Below, piece after piece: positions 13,267 to 15,312 of a stretch of 15,312 nt of DNA. Made by a program: the position numbers and the translations under genes. How positions within the stretch are numbered: the stretch's first letter is position 1; each line of letters begins with the position of its first letter. This DNA comes from CAYWGR01 sp964458015 (GTDB taxonomy: Bacteria; Planctomycetota; Planctomycetia; Pirellulales; Thermoguttaceae). The notes under the pieces are model-generated. The model ran no database searches. It saw only the letters and a list, made by a program, of their open reading frames with translations, and had not been told where the DNA came from. The stretch covers positions 1 to 15,312 of the forward strand of contig CAYWGR010000140.1 of the NCBI GenBank assembly GCA_964458015.1. The letters run 5' to 3'.

Positions 13267-13976
13267 GAATCCTTGCTGCAAGCCGTGTGTTGCTTTTGGC
13301 TGCGATTTGTCTGCCTTTGAGCAATGCTATTGCCGCGGAGCCGGCGACGCCTGAACTCTCACCGGAAAAACAGCTTCAACAGGACTTAGGTTTCTCGATC
13401 GCTCCCAAAGAAGGGGGCAAGGCTCGGACTTCGTTGTTCGGGTTGGTAGGCGAAGGCTACAAGTTCGTCTATGTCTTCGACCGTTCGGGCAGCATGGGCG
13501 GTTCGGGGCGCGATTCGCTCGCCGCGGTTAAGACCGAACTGATGCGGAGTCTCAAAAATCTCGATACGGTCCATCAGTTCCAAATCATTTTTTACAATGA
13601 GACGCCGGTCCTCTTCAATCCGACCGGCACACCCGGCCGTCTGACGTTCGCCACCGAGCAGAACAAAGACCGTGTGGCCCGATTTTTGGAGACGATCAAG
13701 GCCGACGGCGGCACCGCCCACGAAGATGCCCTGCGATTGGCCATTCGCCTTCACCCTGACGTGATTTGGTTTTTGACCGACGCTGATGATCCCAAATTAG
13801 AGCCTTCTCAGTTGGAACGCATCCGGAACTTAGCGGCCGGCATTATTATCAATACGGTCGAGTTCGGGCCGGGGCCCAAGTCGGCCGGCGTGAGTTTTTT
13901 GGCCGATTTGGCCCATCAAAACGGCGGCGGATACGTTTATATCAACATTGCCGAATACGGAAAAAAACAGAATTGA
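13263..13976 (+). CDS. Secreted von Willebrand factor type A domain protein
   Basis: 237 residues starting at GTG 13263, whose GTGA overlaps the TPR stop codon. The signal peptide is MRILAASRVLLLAAICLPLSNAIAA, cut near residue 25. The VWA domain (about 65-230) has an intact metal-ion-dependent adhesion site: Asp73-x-Ser75-x-Ser77 in VFDRSGSMGG, Thr151 in DGGTAHEDAL and Asp173 in FLTDADD. This predicts divalent-metal-dependent binding of a protein ligand in the periplasm or at the outer surface. No transmembrane anchor is seen. Direct coupling to the TPR gene suggests that the two products act together, with VWA bound to or presented by the TPR scaffold; this is inferred. Confidence 0.92.
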   Translation: MRILAASRVLLLAAICLPLSNAIAAEPATPELSPEKQLQQDLGFSIAPKEGGKARTSLFGLVGEGYKFVYVFDRSGSMGGSGRDSLAAVKTELMRSLKNLDTVHQFQIIFYNETPVLFNPTGTPGRLTFATEQNKDRVARFLETIKADGGTAHEDALRLAIRLHPDVIWFLTDADDPKLEPSQLERIRNLAAGIIINTVEFGPGPKSAGVSFLADLAHQNGGGYVYINIAEYGKKQN

Positions 13977-13980
13977 TGGC

Positions 13981-14016
13981 AAGGATTAGTCAGGATCAAT
14001 AAGATAGACAGGATAT
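13981..14016. repeat. Degenerate AGGAT tandem repeat, about 10-base period
   Basis: AGGAT occurs at 13982-13986, 13992-13996 and 14010-14014, with AGAT at 14002-14005 between them. The units have drifted spacers. It starts five bases after the VWA stop codon and resembles the short AT-richer dispersed repeats found between bacterial genes. No function is claimed. Confidence 0.4.
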
Positions 14017-14021
14017 GAGGC

Positions 14022-14078
14022 AAAACTGCTGGTAAATCCGTTTCTGTTGAAAATATCTTTCATGGACCAGCATGTTTT
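14022..14078 (+). terminator. Probable terminator of the ExbB-VWA operon
   Basis: AAAACTGCTGGT (14022-14033) pairs with ACCAGCATGTTTT (14066-14078) with one bulged base, giving a 12-pair stem whose 3' side ends in four T. The 32-base loop holds an inner hairpin, TGAAA/TTTCA around ATATC. A further hairpin, ACCCT-TTCT-AGGGT, follows at 14090-14103. Together they form a plausible transcript end about 45-100 bases after the VWA stop. Confidence 0.5.
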
Positions 14079-14125
14079 ACAGGGGGGATACCCTTTCTAG
14101 GGTGAATTACCGATTCCCATTCGGC

Positions 14126-14154
14126 TTGGCACCTTTTCGCGGATGTGCCATAAT
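14126..14154 (+). promoter_or_regulatory. Sigma70-type promoter, likely leaderless
   Basis: A -35 TTGGCA (14126-14131), a 17-base spacer and a -10 CATAAT (14149-14154) each differ from consensus at one base. The -10 ends only 8 bases before the ATG at 14163, so transcription should start at or next to the start codon. No ribosome binding site is seen, which agrees with a leaderless mRNA, unless ATG 14196 is the true start. Confidence 0.55.
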
Positions 14155-14162
14155 TGCAGACT

Positions 14163-15312
14163 ATGATGAATCTGCCCACCGGTGAATCGTCGCCCATGGA
14201 CTCGTCGAGCGGAACGCGGCCCCTGCATTTGACGCCTGAGCAGTTGGAAAATGCAGTGCGCGAGGCCGATCCGGCGGCGTTTCTCGTATTGCCGCGTATC
14301 TTGCGGCGTGTGATTAAGCACGATCGCCTGCTCACCGGCTTCGGCATCCGCGTGCCGCATCGAAAAAGCTATGTGATTGCCCGGGATTCGCTGCTTGAGA
14401 TCGTCGATCGGGCGGAACTGGGGTTGGCCGACGATGCGCCGTTGCCCGAAAAGGTGATTTTGATTGCCCGGCCAAGTTTGCGGAAATTGGCGGCGACATC
14501 GGCGGCTTCGGTGCTGATTCGCTCGTGGCGGCTGCTATTTCATGCTCGCATTCATGCGGCGTTGGATCAAAAGGCGGCCGAAGGCGGTTTATCGCCCAGC
14601 GTAATCCGTGAGCGGATTCATCAGATCGGCACGGCCGAGTTCGATGAAATTCGGATGGTGCTTACCCAAGAGGACATGCTCTTACCGCCGGCCAGCGATG
14701 AGTCGGTCTATGTGGAATTCGTTGCGGAATTTTTGGAATTGCGATACTTTGCCCGCAGCTTTTTATCGCGTTACTTTCCAGGATTGAAAAGCATCGAATC
14801 GGCCGCGGTCCTGATACGTCAGGATGTGGACGGCGAGGGACTTTTTCATGCAACCCGGCCGCAAGGAGCACCGAAACCCAAAGATCCTTACGTATCGGTT
14901 GAAGCGGTGGAGTTGTCGATGGAAGACGATGCTCCGCCGGCCGAGCCGTTGCCCCCGATCGAGCAGCCTTCCGAGACGAAGTATCGCGACCTGATGCGCA
15001 AGTCGCGGCATCCGGCCGAGTTGGGCAATGTGGTACGGGCGGCGATTTATCATGCCAGAGCCGAACGCTATGCCCCGGCCGAATGCATGGGGCGCATCCA
15101 AACGGCGATCAAGTCGGACGTTTATCGGTTGGTCCAGCGGTTGCAAGCCGCCTTGGAACTCGACGAAGCGTCTCCGCAGGAGTGGCAAGAATCGCTGTTC
15201 GCCTTGGTCCATCAAACGCCGCGCGGCATCTGGACGCACGAGGCCCGCTTGTTGTACGACCTGCAAAAAGTGTGCGTCGATCACGAGCGTGAGATTTACA
15301 CAGTCGATCTCG
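14163..15312 (+). CDS. Unrecognised cytoplasmic helical protein, 5' part (runs off window)
   Basis: The frame stays open from ATG 14163 to the right edge, giving at least 383 residues (MMNLPTGESS...). In-frame ATGs at 14166 and 14196 are alternative starts. There is no signal peptide or transmembrane helix. The sequence is rich in charged and aromatic residues and mostly helical: LPRILRRVIKHDRLL (43-57), SVLIRSWRLLFHARIHAALDQ (116-136), VEFVAEFLELRYFARSFLSRYF (184-205) and VVRAAIYHARAERYA (290-304). A Pro/Glu-rich linker (about 253-272) divides two helical parts, and the HAR-containing helices in both parts hint at a loose internal repeat. I do not recognise the family; it may be planctomycete-specific. 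It has its own promoter and is probably separate from the ExbB operon. Confidence 0.8.
   Translation, partial: MMNLPTGESSPMDSSSGTRPLHLTPEQLENAVREADPAAFLVLPRILRRVIKHDRLLTGFGIRVPHRKSYVIARDSLLEIVDRAELGLADDAPLPEKVILIARPSLRKLAATSAASVLIRSWRLLFHARIHAALDQKAAEGGLSPSVIRERIHQIGTAEFDEIRMVLTQEDMLLPPASDESVYVEFVAEFLELRYFARSFLSRYFPGLKSIESAAVLIRQDVDGEGLFHATRPQGAPKPKDPYVSVEAVELSMEDDAPPAEPLPPIEQPSETKYRDLMRKSRHPAELGNVVRAAIYHARAERYAPAECMGRIQTAIKSDVYRLVQRLQAALELDEASPQEWQESLFALVHQTPRGIWTHEARLLYDLQKVCVDHEREIYTVDL

Overview
The window looks like chromosomal DNA of a planctomycete, probably of the Pirellulales type. This is inferred from four things together: a PEP-CTERM surface protein end, a DUF1559 prepilin-like protein, many exported proteins with long Ala/Pro/Lys tails, and an ExbB/ExbD gene cluster joined to a large alpha/alpha-toroid protein, a long TPR protein and a von Willebrand A protein. 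No tRNA, rRNA, CRISPR array or complete insertion sequence was seen.

Left part (1-4354): the 3' end of a PEP-CTERM protein followed by a good intrinsic terminator; a DUF1559 prepilin-type protein (551-1552); a secreted two-domain protein of unknown function with a TIM-barrel-like first half (1752-3236); then, convergent, a complete O-acetylserine sulfhydrylase (cysK, 4354-3401, minus strand). cysK has a clear sigma70-type promoter with a 15-bp palindrome just downstream of the likely transcription start.

Middle (4355-5207): a gene-poor divergent spacer. It holds the cysK promoter, an 85-bp MITE-like inverted-repeat element, about 340 bp of unassigned sequence, then a TTGACA-17-CATACT promoter and a long structured leader for the next operon.

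Main module (5208-13976, plus strand): ExbB/TolQ-like channel protein, two different ExbD/TolR-like proteins, a two-helix membrane protein with a large exported domain and an acidic cytoplasmic tail, a 615-residue single-pass membrane protein with a terpene-cyclase-like alpha/alpha toroid, a 1000-residue secreted TPR-like protein, and a secreted VWA protein with an intact MIDAS. The most telling observation is that the only transmembrane helix of the toroid protein carries S-x3-H-x6-L-x3-S, the exact spacing of the SHLS face by which TonB and TolA contact ExbB/TolQ. I infer that this gene encodes an energy transducer in which the usual TonB/TolA periplasmic part is replaced by a toroid, and that the module is a proton-motive-force-driven envelope machine with TPR and VWA partners. 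An extended -10 promoter inside the cluster (8177-8185) could express the last three genes separately.

Right end (13977-15312): a hairpin-rich intergenic region with a probable terminator, a promoter so close to the next ATG that a leaderless mRNA is predicted, and the 5' part of an unrecognised, probably cytoplasmic protein that runs off the window.
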